A DNA stretch of 64,000 bases from an uncultured Clostridia bacterium. GTDB taxonomy: Bacteria > Bacillota > Clostridia > TANB77 > CAG-508. Shown in pieces: positions 42,544-53,501 of this stretch. The notes under the pieces are model-generated. The model ran no database searches, was not told where the DNA came from, and saw only the letters and a program-made list of their open reading frames with translations. The DNA lies in assembly GCA_948805675.1 (NCBI GenBank), contig CAQIBN010000001.1, positions 110,984-174,983 of the forward strand, in the 5' to 3' direction. How positions within the stretch are numbered: position 1 is the stretch's first letter; every line of letters starts with the position of its first letter. A program made the position numbers and the translations under genes.

Positions 42544-43101
42544 ATGAAAAAAGTATTTATAGTATTTTTTGTATTTATGCTAGTTATATCAATGATACTT
42601 GTATACTATTTTTATAATTATTCAAACAAGCTTATAGATATAAGCAAAATAAAAACAGATTCAAATTATGAAAATATTGTTTATGAAAATGTTATATCAG
42701 ATGAAGAATATAATTTAACAGATGATTTTCTGGGTATATTAGAAATACAAAAAATAGGATTAAAAGCAACTATAAAAGAAGGAAGCAATAGTGATGTTCT
42801 AAAAAGATATATAGGTCATATTGAAGAAACCTCTAAGTATGATGGAAATGTAGGATTAGCTGCTCATAATAGAGGAAATGAATATTCATATTTTGCTAGA
42901 TTAAATGAGTTAAAAAAAGGTGATATTGTAACATATAAAACAAAATTTTATAAAAGACAATATAAAGTTGATAATATGCAAGCAATATTTGAAACAGATT
43001 GGAGTAAATTAGAAAATACAGAAGAAAATAAATTAACAATGATTACATGTATATCAAATAAAAGAAATCAGCGATTATGTGTACAAGCAGTAGAAATTTA
43101 A
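42544..43101 (+). CDS. Class D-like sortase
   Basis: 185 residues. N-terminal membrane anchor (VFIVFFVFMLVISMILVYYF) and sortase fold with His in LAAHNRGNEYSYF (about 107), Cys in TMITCISNKRNQRL (about 169) and the following Arg. AAAGGAGG precedes ATG 42544. The adhesin gene 226 bp downstream, with LPRTG near its end, is its probable substrate. Confidence 0.92.
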   Translation: MKKVFIVFFVFMLVISMILVYYFYNYSNKLIDISKIKTDSNYENIVYENVISDEEYNLTDDFLGILEIQKIGLKATIKEGSNSDVLKRYIGHIEETSKYDGNVGLAAHNRGNEYSYFARLNELKKGDIVTYKTKFYKRQYKVDNMQAIFETDWSKLENTEENKLTMITCISNKRNQRLCVQAVEI

Positions 43102-43327
43102 GTATGAAGCAATTTAATTTATATAAGATATTTGTTAGTAAGAAACTATTTCAAAAACTAAATTATATTAATAGTAGTATGAAACTACATGTGTTTGTAA
43201 TACGATTCTTGAAAAAAACTATTTATAAATAGCCAAATTAAGATATGGGTTATTAAAATATGAGTTATATTAAAAATTACAAGAAAAGTAAATTTTATAG
43301 TAACAAATAAAAAATGAGGGAGGATTT

Positions 43328-46300
43328 ATGAAAAAGAAAATAAATAAAATTTTAATAATAATATGCATAATAATAACTATTATGCCAATACAGATGCTTC
43401 AAGTATTAGCAACCCAAATAGGCGATTCACTATATTTGGAAAAGGGAGATTTAGGTTTTTATAGTATACAATATCAAAGTAAGACTTCAGGTAATTGGTA
43501 TTATATAACTTATAGCAGAACTTGGTATACAGATGAACATGGAACAAGGAGAATTGCATATTGTGTAGATCCAGATTTAAATGGAATTGGATGGATAGAA
43601 GGAGAGCAAAATGGCTATCATGTAGATTTAAATAAAGTATTATCAGACGTTAGATTATGGAGAGTTTATAGACATGGATATCCATATGTAAGTGCTAAAA
43701 GTTTAGGTGTGGAAACAGAAGATGATGCATATCTTGCAACAAAACAAGCAGGATATTGGATAATAAGAGGATATAAGTTAGAAGATATTTATACATATTT
43801 TAGACCAGGAGAAACACCTATTAATGGACAAAATTTAGAAGATATACAAAGAAGAGGGAAAAAAGTAATTGATGCAATATATCACTTAGTAGATTTAGGA
43901 TACAATGGTACAGAAACCCCAAAAATTAATGGGCTTATAAAAATAAATAAATTAGATGATTTTATTCAAGATGAAAATAATGACTATTATTCACAAAAGT
44001 ACACTGTTTCTTCTTCTACATCAATGTCTGGTTATGTGATAAAAGCTATTACCAATTTTCCAGATGGTAGTTATATTTCAGATTTAAATGGAAATCGTAA
44101 AAATACATTTGCATCTGGAGAAAAATTTAAAGTTATGATTCCTAAAAAATCTATAAATGAGAATATAAAAGGAAAAATAGAAATTGAAGGTAAATGTCAA
44201 AATTATCCTGTGTATTATGGACAAGCGAGAGATAGCAATATTCAAAATTATGCAGTAACAGTAGATTCATATTCAGATGTAATAGAATCTGTAAACTTAG
44301 ATATAAATGCATATAAATCTAATATAAAATTAGTAAAAATAGATAGACAAACAAAAGAAAAAATATCAGGAGTAAAATTTAATTTTAAATATGAAAATGG
44401 TACTAGTATTGGTGATTATACAACAGATAAAAATGGAGAAATATTTATTAAAAATTTAAAACAAGGAAATATAATTGTACAAGAAATCGAAACCAAAAAT
44501 GAATATATTTTAAACACAAAAGAAACTAAAATAGATTTAGAATATAATAACACTAAAACGATAACTATAGAAAATGAACATAAAAAAGGTGATTTGAAAA
44601 TATTAAAAGTAGATAAAGATGATAATTCTATTACATTAGGAGATGTAGAATTTGATTTAATTGATTCAAAAGGTAATACAGTAAGACATATTGTAACAGA
44701 TGAAAATGGAGTAGCAGAAATAAAAGGTATTAATACAGGAAACTATACTTTAAAAGAAACATCATCTAAAAAGGAATATAAAATAGCTTTAGATAAAGAT
44801 ATAACAATAAGATGGAATGAGCTTTCTGAAATTAAAGTAGAAAATGAGAAAAGAAAAGGTCAAATAAAAATTGTGAAAGTAGATAAAGATTATAATGAAG
44901 TTAAATTAGAAAATATAGAATTTCAGATTATAGATAATAATAATAAAATTATAGAAACAGTTAAAACAGATGAAAATGGAGAAGCAAAAACATCTAAACT
45001 TCCAATAGGAGAATATAAAGTAAAAGAAGTAAGTTTGGGTACAAATGGAGACTATATTTTAAATGAGGAACCTAAAACAATAATTGTTGAAGAAGATAAA
45101 ATTAAGAATATTATGTTTGAAAATGAACATAAAAAAGGTAGTTTAAAAATTCATAAAGTAGATTTTGATAATAAAAACATACCAGTATCTGGTGTAGAAT
45201 TTGAAATTACAGATAAGGATGGTTATAAATATACTACTATCTCTGATAAAGATGGAATTGCATGTATAGATAATATTAGAACAGGAATTATTACAATAAA
45301 AGAAATTAAAACAAATAAAATATATAAGTTATCAAAAGATAAATTTTATACAGAAATAAAATATAATAATGTAACAGAACTTACAATTAAAAATGAGAAA
45401 CTAAAAGGACAAATTGAAGTATATAAAGTAGATGCAGAAAATAAAGAATATAAACTAGAGGGAGTAGAATTTGAAGTTATAGATTGTGATGGTAAAGTAG
45501 TAGAGAAAATAAAGACAGATAAAAATGGTAAGGCACTTACAAGTAAACTTCCAATAGGAGAATATAAAATTAAAGAAATAAAAACAGATGAAATGCATGT
45601 TTTAAATAGTAATATTATAAAGGTGAATATTAAACAAGATATAGTTTCAAAATTAAATATTACAAATGATAGAATAAAAGGACAAATAAGAATTGTTAAA
45701 ACTAGTAGAGATGATAATAGTATAAATGGGTTAAAAATAGGTTCACCAATTACAAATGTTAAGTTTGAAGTATTTGACTCAAATAAAAATTTGGTAGATA
45801 AAATAGTTACAAATGAAAATGGTGTTGCAATTACAAAAAAATTAGATAAGGGAAAATACATAGTAAAAGAGGTAGAAACTGCAAAATGGTATATATTAAA
45901 TAAAGATGATTTTTTTGCAGAAATAAAAAATAATAAAGAAATAGTAGAATTAGGTATTACAAATGAATCAGAAAAACCTAATGTAGAAATTGAAAAAATA
46001 GGAATAATTCAGGCAACTGCAAATCAAGAAATTAGTTATAATTTTAAAATAAAAAATACTGGTAATGTAAAATTAGATAATTTTATTTGGTATGATTTAT
46101 TACCAAATAATTATACAAAAATTACAAAATTAGTAACAGGTACATATAATCAAGAATTAAACTATTCAGTATATTATAAGACTAATAAGAATGATTATAG
46201 ATTATTAAAGGATAATTTGAGTACAAAAGTAAATAATTATATAGATTTTACTAATTTATTGTTAGATGATGACGAATATGTTACTGAATTTAAAACTGAT

Positions 46301-46513
46301 TTTGGAACAGTAGATATTGGTTTTGAATCTATAATAGCTCCTTGTATATTTGTAACTGTAAATGGAAATGTAGAAAATGGTGAGTCTTTTATAAATAAAA
46401 CTAAAATAGAAGGGAATAATAAAGGTTATGTGGTTTGGGATGAAGATGAACATATGACTAAAGTTTATAAAGAAGATATAGGAATAAGAAAACTACCTAG
46501 AACGGGTAAATAA
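43328..46513 (+). CDS. Thioester-domain/SpaA-repeat surface adhesin ending in LPRTGK
   Basis: 1061 residues. Signal peptide 1-28. Thioester domain: Cys79 in RRIAYCVDPDLNG and Gln140 in LATKQAGYWI are placed to form an internal thioester for covalent host attachment. Six SpaA/Cna-B-type repeats at about 335-880 (for example KGQIKIVKVDKDYNEVKLEN), each with K...D/E...N positions for isopeptide crosslinks, and a DUF11-like domain (KNTGNVKLDNFIWYDLLPNN). It stops at KLPRTGK-TAA: the sorting motif is there but no membrane helix or basic tail. GGGAGG precedes the ATG. Confidence 0.88.
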   Translation: MKKKINKILIIICIIITIMPIQMLQVLATQIGDSLYLEKGDLGFYSIQYQSKTSGNWYYITYSRTWYTDEHGTRRIAYCVDPDLNGIGWIEGEQNGYHVDLNKVLSDVRLWRVYRHGYPYVSAKSLGVETEDDAYLATKQAGYWIIRGYKLEDIYTYFRPGETPINGQNLEDIQRRGKKVIDAIYHLVDLGYNGTETPKINGLIKINKLDDFIQDENNDYYSQKYTVSSSTSMSGYVIKAITNFPDGSYISDLNGNRKNTFASGEKFKVMIPKKSINENIKGKIEIEGKCQNYPVYYGQARDSNIQNYAVTVDSYSDVIESVNLDINAYKSNIKLVKIDRQTKEKISGVKFNFKYENGTSIGDYTTDKNGEIFIKNLKQGNIIVQEIETKNEYILNTKETKIDLEYNNTKTITIENEHKKGDLKILKVDKDDNSITLGDVEFDLIDSKGNTVRHIVTDENGVAEIKGINTGNYTLKETSSKKEYKIALDKDITIRWNELSEIKVENEKRKGQIKIVKVDKDYNEVKLENIEFQIIDNNNKIIETVKTDENGEAKTSKLPIGEYKVKEVSLGTNGDYILNEEPKTIIVEEDKIKNIMFENEHKKGSLKIHKVDFDNKNIPVSGVEFEITDKDGYKYTTISDKDGIACIDNIRTGIITIKEIKTNKIYKLSKDKFYTEIKYNNVTELTIKNEKLKGQIEVYKVDAENKEYKLEGVEFEVIDCDGKVVEKIKTDKNGKALTSKLPIGEYKIKEIKTDEMHVLNSNIIKVNIKQDIVSKLNITNDRIKGQIRIVKTSRDDNSINGLKIGSPITNVKFEVFDSNKNLVDKIVTNENGVAITKKLDKGKYIVKEVETAKWYILNKDDFFAEIKNNKEIVELGITNESEKPNVEIEKIGIIQATANQEISYNFKIKNTGNVKLDNFIWYDLLPNNYTKITKLVTGTYNQELNYSVYYKTNKNDYRLLKDNLSTKVNNYIDFTNLLLDDDEYVTEFKTDFGTVDIGFESIIAPCIFVTVNGNVENGESFINKTKIEGNNKGYVVWDEDEHMTKVYKEDIGIRKLPRTGK

Positions 46514-46674
46514 AGGACTTTTATTATATTCTAACCCTATTTTCAATATATAATTAGTTTAAATATAAAGATATATATTAAACATATGGCTGGACTTTTA
46601 TTTTGTATTATAAAATTTTAGTCAAAACAATAAACGAATAGTGACGAAAATAGTAAAATCTTCCAAATCTTGCA

Positions 46675-46703
46675 TTGACATAATTCTAATAGCAATATAT
46701 AAT
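46675..46703 (+). promoter_or_regulatory. Promoter of the CorC-type gene
   Basis: TTGACA (46675-46680), a 17-bp spacer and TATAAT (46698-46703), a full consensus match. Confidence 0.85.
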
Positions 46704-46749
46704 TGTATACGTTAAAATATAAGATAAGAAAAAAAGGAAGGAAGATTTT

Positions 46750-48075
46750 ATGTTAGTCAATATATTATTTCTAGTAATATTAATATTATTAAATGCATAT
46801 TTTGCAGCAACAGAAATTGCATTTATATCATTAAATGACACAAAAATTGAAAAAATGGCAAAGGAAGGTAATAAAAAAGCAAAACAAATAGTAAGAATGT
46901 TAAAAAATCCAAGTAAATTTTTAGCTACTATACAAATAGGAATTACTCTGGCAGGTTTTCTATCAAGTGCCTTTGCATCAGATACATTTGCAGACATTTT
47001 AGCACCAATGTTAAATAAAGTGTTACCAATAGTTTCTGTAGATGTATGGAGAGGTATTTCAATTGTTATTATAACAATTATATTATCATTCTTTACATTA
47101 GTTTTTGGAGAATTAGTACCCAAAAGACTTGCGATGAAATATTATGAAAAAATATCTTTTGCTAGTATAGGTGTTATAAAAATTATTTCTATAGTTACTG
47201 CACCATTTGTAAAATTATTAACTGCATCTACAAATATAGTATCTAAAATATTTGGAGTTTCAGAAGACGATGAACAAGCTGTAACAGAAGAAGAAATAAA
47301 AATGATGATTGATGAAGGTGAAGAAAAAGGAACTATAGATGAAGAAGAAAAAGAAATGATAAATAATGTTTTTGAATTTAATGATACAACAGCAGTAGAA
47401 GTTATGACACATAGAACAGACATATTTGCAATAGATATTGATGAAGATGTTTATAAAATATTAGATAAAATAGATGAATACAAATATAGTAGAATACCAG
47501 TATATGATGAAACAATAGATAATGTAAAAGGAATTTTATTTGTTAAAGATATTCTAAAATTATTAAGTGGGAAAAAACAGATTAAAATAAAAAATATAAT
47601 AAGAGATGCATATTTTGTACCAGAATCTAAACCGATAAATGAAATATTTAAAGAATTACAAAAGAATAAAAAACAGATGGCTATAGTAGTTGATGAATAC
47701 GGTGGAACATCAGGTTTAGTAACAATGGAAGATATTTTAGAAGAATTAGTAGGAAATATTTTTGATGAGTATGATGAAGTAGAAAATGAATATGAAAAGA
47801 TAGATGAAAATACATTTTTAATTAGTGGAAGTGTATCAATATATGAATTAAAGAAAATATTAAATATAAATATTCCTGAAGGAGATTATGATACTTTATC
47901 TGGATATTTGTTAGAAGAATTGGGACGTTTGCCAGAAGAAGGAGAAGAAGCAATAGTAGAAACAAAAGATGTAACATATAAAATAGAGGAATATGAAGAA
48001 AAAAGAATAATGTGGGTAAAAGCTTGCAAAAATAATAACCAAAAGGTTGATGAGGAAACAAAAGAAAAAGAGTAA
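46750..48075 (+). CDS. CNNM/CorC-type membrane transporter (hemolysin C family)
   Basis: 441 residues. CNNM membrane domain at 1-190 with about four helices (ILFLVILILLNAYFAATEIA, FGELVPKRLAMKYYEKI). Paired CBS domains (VMTHRTDIFAIDIDED, YKYSRIPVYDETIDNVKGIL, MAIVVDEYGGTSGLVTMED). C-terminal CorC_HlyC domain. The family moves Mg2+ or controls divalent-ion efflux; the historical name hemolysin is not functional. Probably cotranscribed with the WG-repeat gene 17 bp downstream. Confidence 0.92.
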   Translation: MLVNILFLVILILLNAYFAATEIAFISLNDTKIEKMAKEGNKKAKQIVRMLKNPSKFLATIQIGITLAGFLSSAFASDTFADILAPMLNKVLPIVSVDVWRGISIVIITIILSFFTLVFGELVPKRLAMKYYEKISFASIGVIKIISIVTAPFVKLLTASTNIVSKIFGVSEDDEQAVTEEEIKMMIDEGEEKGTIDEEEKEMINNVFEFNDTTAVEVMTHRTDIFAIDIDEDVYKILDKIDEYKYSRIPVYDETIDNVKGILFVKDILKLLSGKKQIKIKNIIRDAYFVPESKPINEIFKELQKNKKQMAIVVDEYGGTSGLVTMEDILEELVGNIFDEYDEVENEYEKIDENTFLISGSVSIYELKKILNINIPEGDYDTLSGYLLEELGRLPEEGEEAIVETKDVTYKIEEYEEKRIMWVKACKNNNQKVDEETKEKE

Positions 48076-48092
48076 AAGAAGGTTTGATATAG

Positions 48093-49814
48093 ATGAAGTC
48101 AAAAAATAAATTAATAATATTTTTTATAATTTTGTTAATATTATTTGGAATTTTTATTTATAAAAGTTTTGTTAGTAATGGATATGAAATTAAATTTGAA
48201 GAAATAAATGAAAGAAATTATTTTTTAGTTTTTGATGACAAATATGGTGTTATTGATAAAAATGGAGATATAATTGTAGAAACAAATTTTGATATGATAC
48301 AAATACCAAATCCTAACAAAGATGTTTTTATTTGTATGAATGATTATAATACTGAAACAGGAAATTATGAAACTATAGTATGTAATAAAAATAAAGAGAT
48401 ATTATTTAGTGGGTTTGAGAGAGTTGAAGCAATTAGAAGAGAAGAGAATTTGGATGGTATACCATATGAAAAAAATGTTTTGAAATATAAACAAAATGGA
48501 AAATATGGATTACTTGATTTAAATGGAAAAAAAATAACCAAACCAATATACGAAGATATACAAACATTAGAATTTAAAGAAGGAATGTTATTAGTAAAAA
48601 AGGATGGAAAAAATGGAATTATTAATATTAATGGAAAAAAGATAATTGATATAAAATATGATTCTATTGAAGCAGATAAGTATTCTATAAGCAAGAATCA
48701 TAATAAAAGTTCAGGTTTTATAGTATCTGTAAAAACAGAATCTGGATATAGATATGGATATATTAATTATAAAGGAAAAACAATATTAAAAGCACAATAT
48801 AATGAAATAGCAAGAATTAATTATATAGATGATGATGAAAATGCATATTTAGTAGCTTTTAATAATGGACAAGCAGGACTTTTTAAAAATGGAAAATTAA
48901 TATTACAACATGAATATGAAGATATGCAATTTGATAGTATTAATAATTTACTAATTCTTCAAGAATCAGGAAAACAAGGTATAGCTAACCTAAAAGGAGA
49001 AATAATAATTCCTATTGAATATGATAATATAATAATAGCAGGCAATTTGATTAATGCACAAAAGAATGATGAAGTAATAGTATTTGATAATAAAGGACAA
49101 AAATTAAACAATAAAAATTTTATAAGTATAATTTCTACAGAGAATAAAAAATATTTTATAAGTATAGACACGAATGAAAATTTTGGAATAGTAGATAAAG
49201 ATAATAATATTTTGATAGATAATAAATACACTTTTGTAGATTATCTATTTGATGATTATTTTATTGTTCAAAATGATACACATTTAGGAATAATTGATAT
49301 AAATGAAGATATTAAAGTAAAATTTCAATTTGATGTGTTGCAGAAATTAGAAGGAACAAATGTTGTACAAGGAATAAGAAATGAAACTGTAGAATTAATT
49401 GATAAAAATATGAATATCATAGCATCAATGAATAATGGTGAAATAGATATAAAAAATAATTATATACAAATATATAATCAAAAAGACAAAAAATATTTCG
49501 ACTTTAATGGAAAAGAAATACCTAATATACATGGGATAGATAATCAAAAGTTATTTGCAAGAAAGCAAGATGATTTTTGGGGATTTGTTGATAAAAATGG
49601 AGATACTAAAGTAGATTATATATATGATATGGTGACTGAATTTAATATTTATGGTTATGCAGGAATAAAAAAAGATAGTAAATGGGGAGTAATTAATTCA
49701 GAAGGAATTATTATTTTAGAACCTACTTATATAATAGAAGAAAAACAACCAGAATTTATTGGAAAATATTATAGAGTTGATTTAGGATATGGAGAAACTT
49801 TTTATACTAATTAA
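48093..49814 (+). CDS. Membrane-anchored WG-repeat protein
   Basis: 573 residues. N-terminal anchor (LIIFFIILLILFGIFIYKSF), then about a dozen WG/KWG-type repeats such as KYGVIDKNGDIIVETNFDMI, KYGLLDLNGKKITKPIYEDI, WGFVDKNGDTKVDYIYDMV and WGVINSEGIIILEPTYII. They form an extracellular beta structure. The function of such proteins is poorly known; surface interaction is likely. Confidence 0.85.
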   Translation: MKSKNKLIIFFIILLILFGIFIYKSFVSNGYEIKFEEINERNYFLVFDDKYGVIDKNGDIIVETNFDMIQIPNPNKDVFICMNDYNTETGNYETIVCNKNKEILFSGFERVEAIRREENLDGIPYEKNVLKYKQNGKYGLLDLNGKKITKPIYEDIQTLEFKEGMLLVKKDGKNGIININGKKIIDIKYDSIEADKYSISKNHNKSSGFIVSVKTESGYRYGYINYKGKTILKAQYNEIARINYIDDDENAYLVAFNNGQAGLFKNGKLILQHEYEDMQFDSINNLLILQESGKQGIANLKGEIIIPIEYDNIIIAGNLINAQKNDEVIVFDNKGQKLNNKNFISIISTENKKYFISIDTNENFGIVDKDNNILIDNKYTFVDYLFDDYFIVQNDTHLGIIDINEDIKVKFQFDVLQKLEGTNVVQGIRNETVELIDKNMNIIASMNNGEIDIKNNYIQIYNQKDKKYFDFNGKEIPNIHGIDNQKLFARKQDDFWGFVDKNGDTKVDYIYDMVTEFNIYGYAGIKKDSKWGVINSEGIIILEPTYIIEEKQPEFIGKYYRVDLGYGETFYTN

Positions 49815-49954
49815 TTAATTAAAGAAAATTAATTGATTTATTTGAATAAATAATGATAACAAAGTTGTAATAATAGTTTTATAAAGTATATTAGATATAA
49901 TGAGAAATAAAAGAAGATAGTTTAATGTAAATTATATAATAAAAATGCAAAGAT

Positions 49955-50005
49955 ATATAATGGGTTTATAGGTAACTCCCATATAAAAACCTAAATACAT
50001 TATAT
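49955..50005 (+). promoter_or_regulatory. Hairpin in the leader of the gamma-lyase family gene
   Basis: ATATAATG (49955-49962) with its extension TTTATAGGT pairs with ACCTAAATA and CATTATAT (to 50005), a long imperfect stem ending 2 bp before the ribosome site. No T-tract. It could influence translation; it fits no riboswitch class I know. Confidence 0.4.
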
Positions 50006-50019
50006 AAGGAAAAAGTAAT

Positions 50020-51265
50020 ATGTATACCGAATTTGGAATTAGTAATGAAGTAATAAAATTAGCAGAGAAAATAAGTAAAGAAATAAATCCTATATTTGAG
50101 GAAATAGATAAAGTGTGTGAATTTAATTCTTTAAAGGTATTAAATTCGTTTCAGAAATTTAATATATCAGAAGTACATTTTAGTACTACTACAGGATATG
50201 GGTATGGAGATATTGGAAGAGATACAATTGAAAAGGTTTATGCTGATATTTTAGAAACTGAAGATGCTATTGTTAGATCACAATTTATTTCAGGAACACA
50301 TGCTTTAACAGTTGCATTATTTGCCTTTTTGCGTCCTGGAGATACATTTTTAAGTATTTGTGGCAAACCATATGATACTTTAGATGAAGTAATTGGAATT
50401 ACAGAAAACTCAAGTTCCTTAAAATCATTTAAAGTAAAATATGAACAAATAGATTTAATAGATAATGACTTTGACTATAAAGCTATAGAGGAAAGAGTAA
50501 AAAAAGGAAATGTAAAATTAATAGAGATACAACGTTCTAGAGGATATGCACTAAGAAAAAGTATTAGTTTAGAGAAGATGGAAAAAGTAATTAAATTAAT
50601 AAAAAGTGTAAACAAAGATGCTATTATTATGGTAGATAATTGTTATGGTGAATTTGTAGATACAATAGAGCCAACACATTTTGGTGCAGATGTAATAGTA
50701 GGGTCATTAATAAAAAATCTAGGAGGAGGAATTGCTCCAAATGGAGCATATATTGCAGGAACTAAAGAATTAGTTAATTTAGCAGGAGAAAGATTAACTG
50801 CTCCAGGGCTTGGAAAAGAAGTAGGACCAAGTTTAGGAATAAATAAATCTATATTGCAGGGATTATTTTTTGCACCAAATGTTGTTGCAAGTAGTTTAAA
50901 AACAGCTATATTTGCAAGTAAAATGTTAAAGGAATTAGGATATAAATTAGAGCCAGAATTTGATGAAAAGAGATCAGATATTGTTCAAACAATAGAATTT
51001 GGAGATAGAGAGAAGTTAATTAAATATTGTCAAGGAATTCAAATGGGTTCACCAATAGACTCAAATTCTATACCAGAACCTTGGGAGATGCCAGGATATA
51101 CAGATAAGGTTATTATGGCAGCAGGAGCATTTACTCGGAGGTTCATCAATAGAGTTAAGTTGTGATGCTCCAATACGTGCACCATATGTAGCATTTATGC
51201 AAGGCGGATTAACCTATGAATATGGTAAATTAGGTGTAATGAAAGCAATTCAAAATATAATATAG
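50020..51265 (+). CDS. Methionine gamma-lyase family PLP enzyme, one +1 CGG site
   Basis: Frame 0 stops at 51165 in the middle of a conserved region. At ACT-CGG-A (51136), dropping the C restores A-F-T-G-G-S-S-I-E-L-S-C-D and runs to TAG 51263, giving 414 residues, the family's normal length. Motifs: STTTGYGYGDIGRDTIEKVY, FISGTHALTVALF, MVDNCYGEFVDTIEPTHFGA, the PLP Lys in VGSLIKNLGGGIAPNG and the final PIRAPYVAFMQGGLTYE. The last motif lies after the join, so the shifted part is needed. This is the fold-type I group annotated as aluminium-resistance/methionine gamma-lyase family; the true substrate is uncertain. Confidence 0.92.
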
Positions 51266-51300
51266 AAATTTAATAATAAAAACTTTTATAGGAGGAAGAT

Positions 51301-52608
51301 TTGAAAGTAGTAGTAATTGGTGGAGGGCCAGCTGGTATGATGAGTGCTATTACAGCATCAGAAAAAGGCCATAAAGTAATTTTACTTGAAAAAATGAATA
51401 CTTTAGGAAGAAAGTTATTAATTACAGGAAAAGGAAGATGTAATATAACAAGTAGTTTGGATATAAAAGACTTTATTTCAAATGTTCCAGGAAATGGTAA
51501 GTTCCTATATAGCAGTTTTCAAAACTATACTAATAATGATATTATTAATTTTTTACAAAAGCAGGGTGTAAAAGTTAAAGAAGAAAGAGGAAATAGAATA
51601 TTTCCAGTATCTGATAAATCTAAAGAGGTATTAGATGCTTTTATTAGAAGAATGAAAGTGTTAAAAATTGATATTAGAACAAATAGTAAAGTAGTCAAAA
51701 TAGAAACTGAAAATGGAGCAGTAAAAGGTGTAAGATATATAAATGAACAAGGTAAAGATGTATTAGAAAATGCAGATAAAGTTATTTTGGCTACAGGAGG
51801 AAAAAGTTATCCAAATACTGGTTCAACAGGTGATGGATATAATTTAGCTAGTAGTTTAGGACATAATATAACAAAAATAAAACCATCATTAGTACCTATT
51901 TCAGTGGCAGATAAAAGAAGTGAAACAGAGAAAGTTCTAAGAGAAAGTAGTATTGGAGACTCTTTAAACTTATGTAAAAAACTACAAGGATTAACACTAA
52001 AAAATGTTTTAATTAAAATTAAAGATGAAAAGAATAATAAACTAGTATATGAGGATTTTGGAGAGATGATTTTTACTCATTTTGGAGTATCAGGCCCAAT
52101 AATACTAAGTAGTTCAGCCATACTTTTAAGGTATAAAAATATAGAAGAATTATTTAAACAGGGAAACATAAAACTAGTAATAGATTTAAAACCTGCTTTA
52201 TCTGTGGAAAAGCTAGAATTAAGGTTAATAAGAGAATTTAAAGAGCAAAATAATAAATTATTTAGAAATTCACTAGACAATTTGTTACCAAAAAAATTGA
52301 TACATTCAATAGTAGAAATTAGTAACATTAATCCAAATAAAAAAATAAATGAAATCACTAAAGAGGAAAGAAGTAATCTTGTTAATATATTAAAAAATTT
52401 TAAACTAACATTTAGAGAATTTAGGCCAATAGAGGATGCTATAATTACAGCTGGAGGAATTAATATAAAAGAAATAAATCCTAAGACAATGGAATCAAAA
52501 AAGGTGAAAGGGTTATTTTTTGCAGGTGAAATTATAGATGTAGATGCATATACTGGAGGATTTAATCTTCAAATTGCATATAGTACAGGATATACTGCAG
52601 GTATGTAA
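51301..52608 (+). CDS. FAD-dependent oxidoreductase of the YhiN/HI0933 family
   Basis: 435 residues from TTG 51301 (GGAGGAAG upstream). N-terminal dinucleotide fold VVIGGGPAGMMSAITASEKG, then EKMNTLGRKLLITGKGRCN, VILATGGKSYPNTGSTGDGY, and the C-terminal GLFFAGEIIDVDAYTGGFNL with final FAD contacts. The physiological substrate of the family is not known. It lies 35 bp after the gamma-lyase family gene. Confidence 0.92.
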   Translation: MKVVVIGGGPAGMMSAITASEKGHKVILLEKMNTLGRKLLITGKGRCNITSSLDIKDFISNVPGNGKFLYSSFQNYTNNDIINFLQKQGVKVKEERGNRIFPVSDKSKEVLDAFIRRMKVLKIDIRTNSKVVKIETENGAVKGVRYINEQGKDVLENADKVILATGGKSYPNTGSTGDGYNLASSLGHNITKIKPSLVPISVADKRSETEKVLRESSIGDSLNLCKKLQGLTLKNVLIKIKDEKNNKLVYEDFGEMIFTHFGVSGPIILSSSAILLRYKNIEELFKQGNIKLVIDLKPALSVEKLELRLIREFKEQNNKLFRNSLDNLLPKKLIHSIVEISNINPNKKINEITKEERSNLVNILKNFKLTFREFRPIEDAIITAGGINIKEINPKTMESKKVKGLFFAGEIIDVDAYTGGFNLQIAYSTGYTAGM

Positions 52609-52751
52609 AAATAATACAGATTTTTTATATACATCGCATTTAAAGTGAATTAAGTTATATATTTTTTAATGATTATAGTGAAAATTATTTTAAATTATAT
52701 TTAGAGTATAATTAGACCTATAAGATAATAAGCAAAAGAGGTTTTTTGAGT

Positions 52752-53387
52752 ATGTTTAAAACAATTAAAGAAGAAAATGTACAAGCTGAAATTATAGAGA
52801 AAAAGTCCAAATTTATTGCTAATGTTTTTTATGTAGAAACAAGTGATAAAGCAGAAGAAATAATTAAGAGTATTAATAAAAAATATTATGATGCAAGACA
52901 TAATTGTTATGCATATTCAGTTAAAAATCCTAATGAAAATATAAAAAGATATAGTGATGATGGAGAGCCTAGTGGAACAGCTGGAGCTCCAATGTTAAAT
53001 ATTATAGAGAAAAATAATATTAATAATATATTAGTTGTTGTAACTAGATATTTTGGAGGAATATTACTTGGAACAGGAGGACTTGTTAGAGCATATTCAG
53101 AAGCAACTATTAAAGCCTTAGAAAAAGTAACATATGCTAAAGAAGAGTGTGGAATAGAATTATCTGTAACAGTAAATTACAGTGATTTTGAAAATTTAAA
53201 ATACTTTTGTAAGAAAAACGATATTTATATCATAAATACCCAGTATAATAATTGTGTAGAATGTACAATAGAAGTTAATAACGATGAAAAAAATAAGTTA
53301 ATAGCTAATAATGATAAAAATAATTTTAAAATACTTAATTATAAAGTTATAAAAGAAAAAAACATCAGAAAAAATATTGAAAATTAA
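52752..53387 (+). CDS. YigZ/IMPACT-family protein (UPF0029)
   Basis: 211 residues from ATG 52752 (AAGAGG ten bases upstream; a TTG six bases earlier is possible). N-terminal IMPACT domain with KKSKFIANVFYVET, YDARHNCYAYSV, DDGEPSGTAGAPML and RYFGGILLGTGGLVRAYSEA; C-terminal ferredoxin-like UPF0029 domain. Related proteins bind ribosomes or tRNA; the exact role is unsettled. Confidence 0.9.
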   Translation: MFKTIKEENVQAEIIEKKSKFIANVFYVETSDKAEEIIKSINKKYYDARHNCYAYSVKNPNENIKRYSDDGEPSGTAGAPMLNIIEKNNINNILVVVTRYFGGILLGTGGLVRAYSEATIKALEKVTYAKEECGIELSVTVNYSDFENLKYFCKKNDIYIINTQYNNCVECTIEVNNDEKNKLIANNDKNNFKILNYKVIKEKNIRKNIEN

Positions 53388-53501
53388 ATGAAAAAAAAGA
53401 AAATTAGAAAAAATTTCCAGAAAACTATTGCAAATTTTTGGAAAACAGTTTATAATTTTAATTGTAAAATATTTACAAATTTATTAACAGGGGGAATTAG
53501 T

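Noticed and set aside
53388..53501. N-terminal extension of Spo0A
   Set aside because: The 38 extra residues are basic and Lys-rich, unlike any receiver start, and GTG 53502 has a clear GGGGGAA site.
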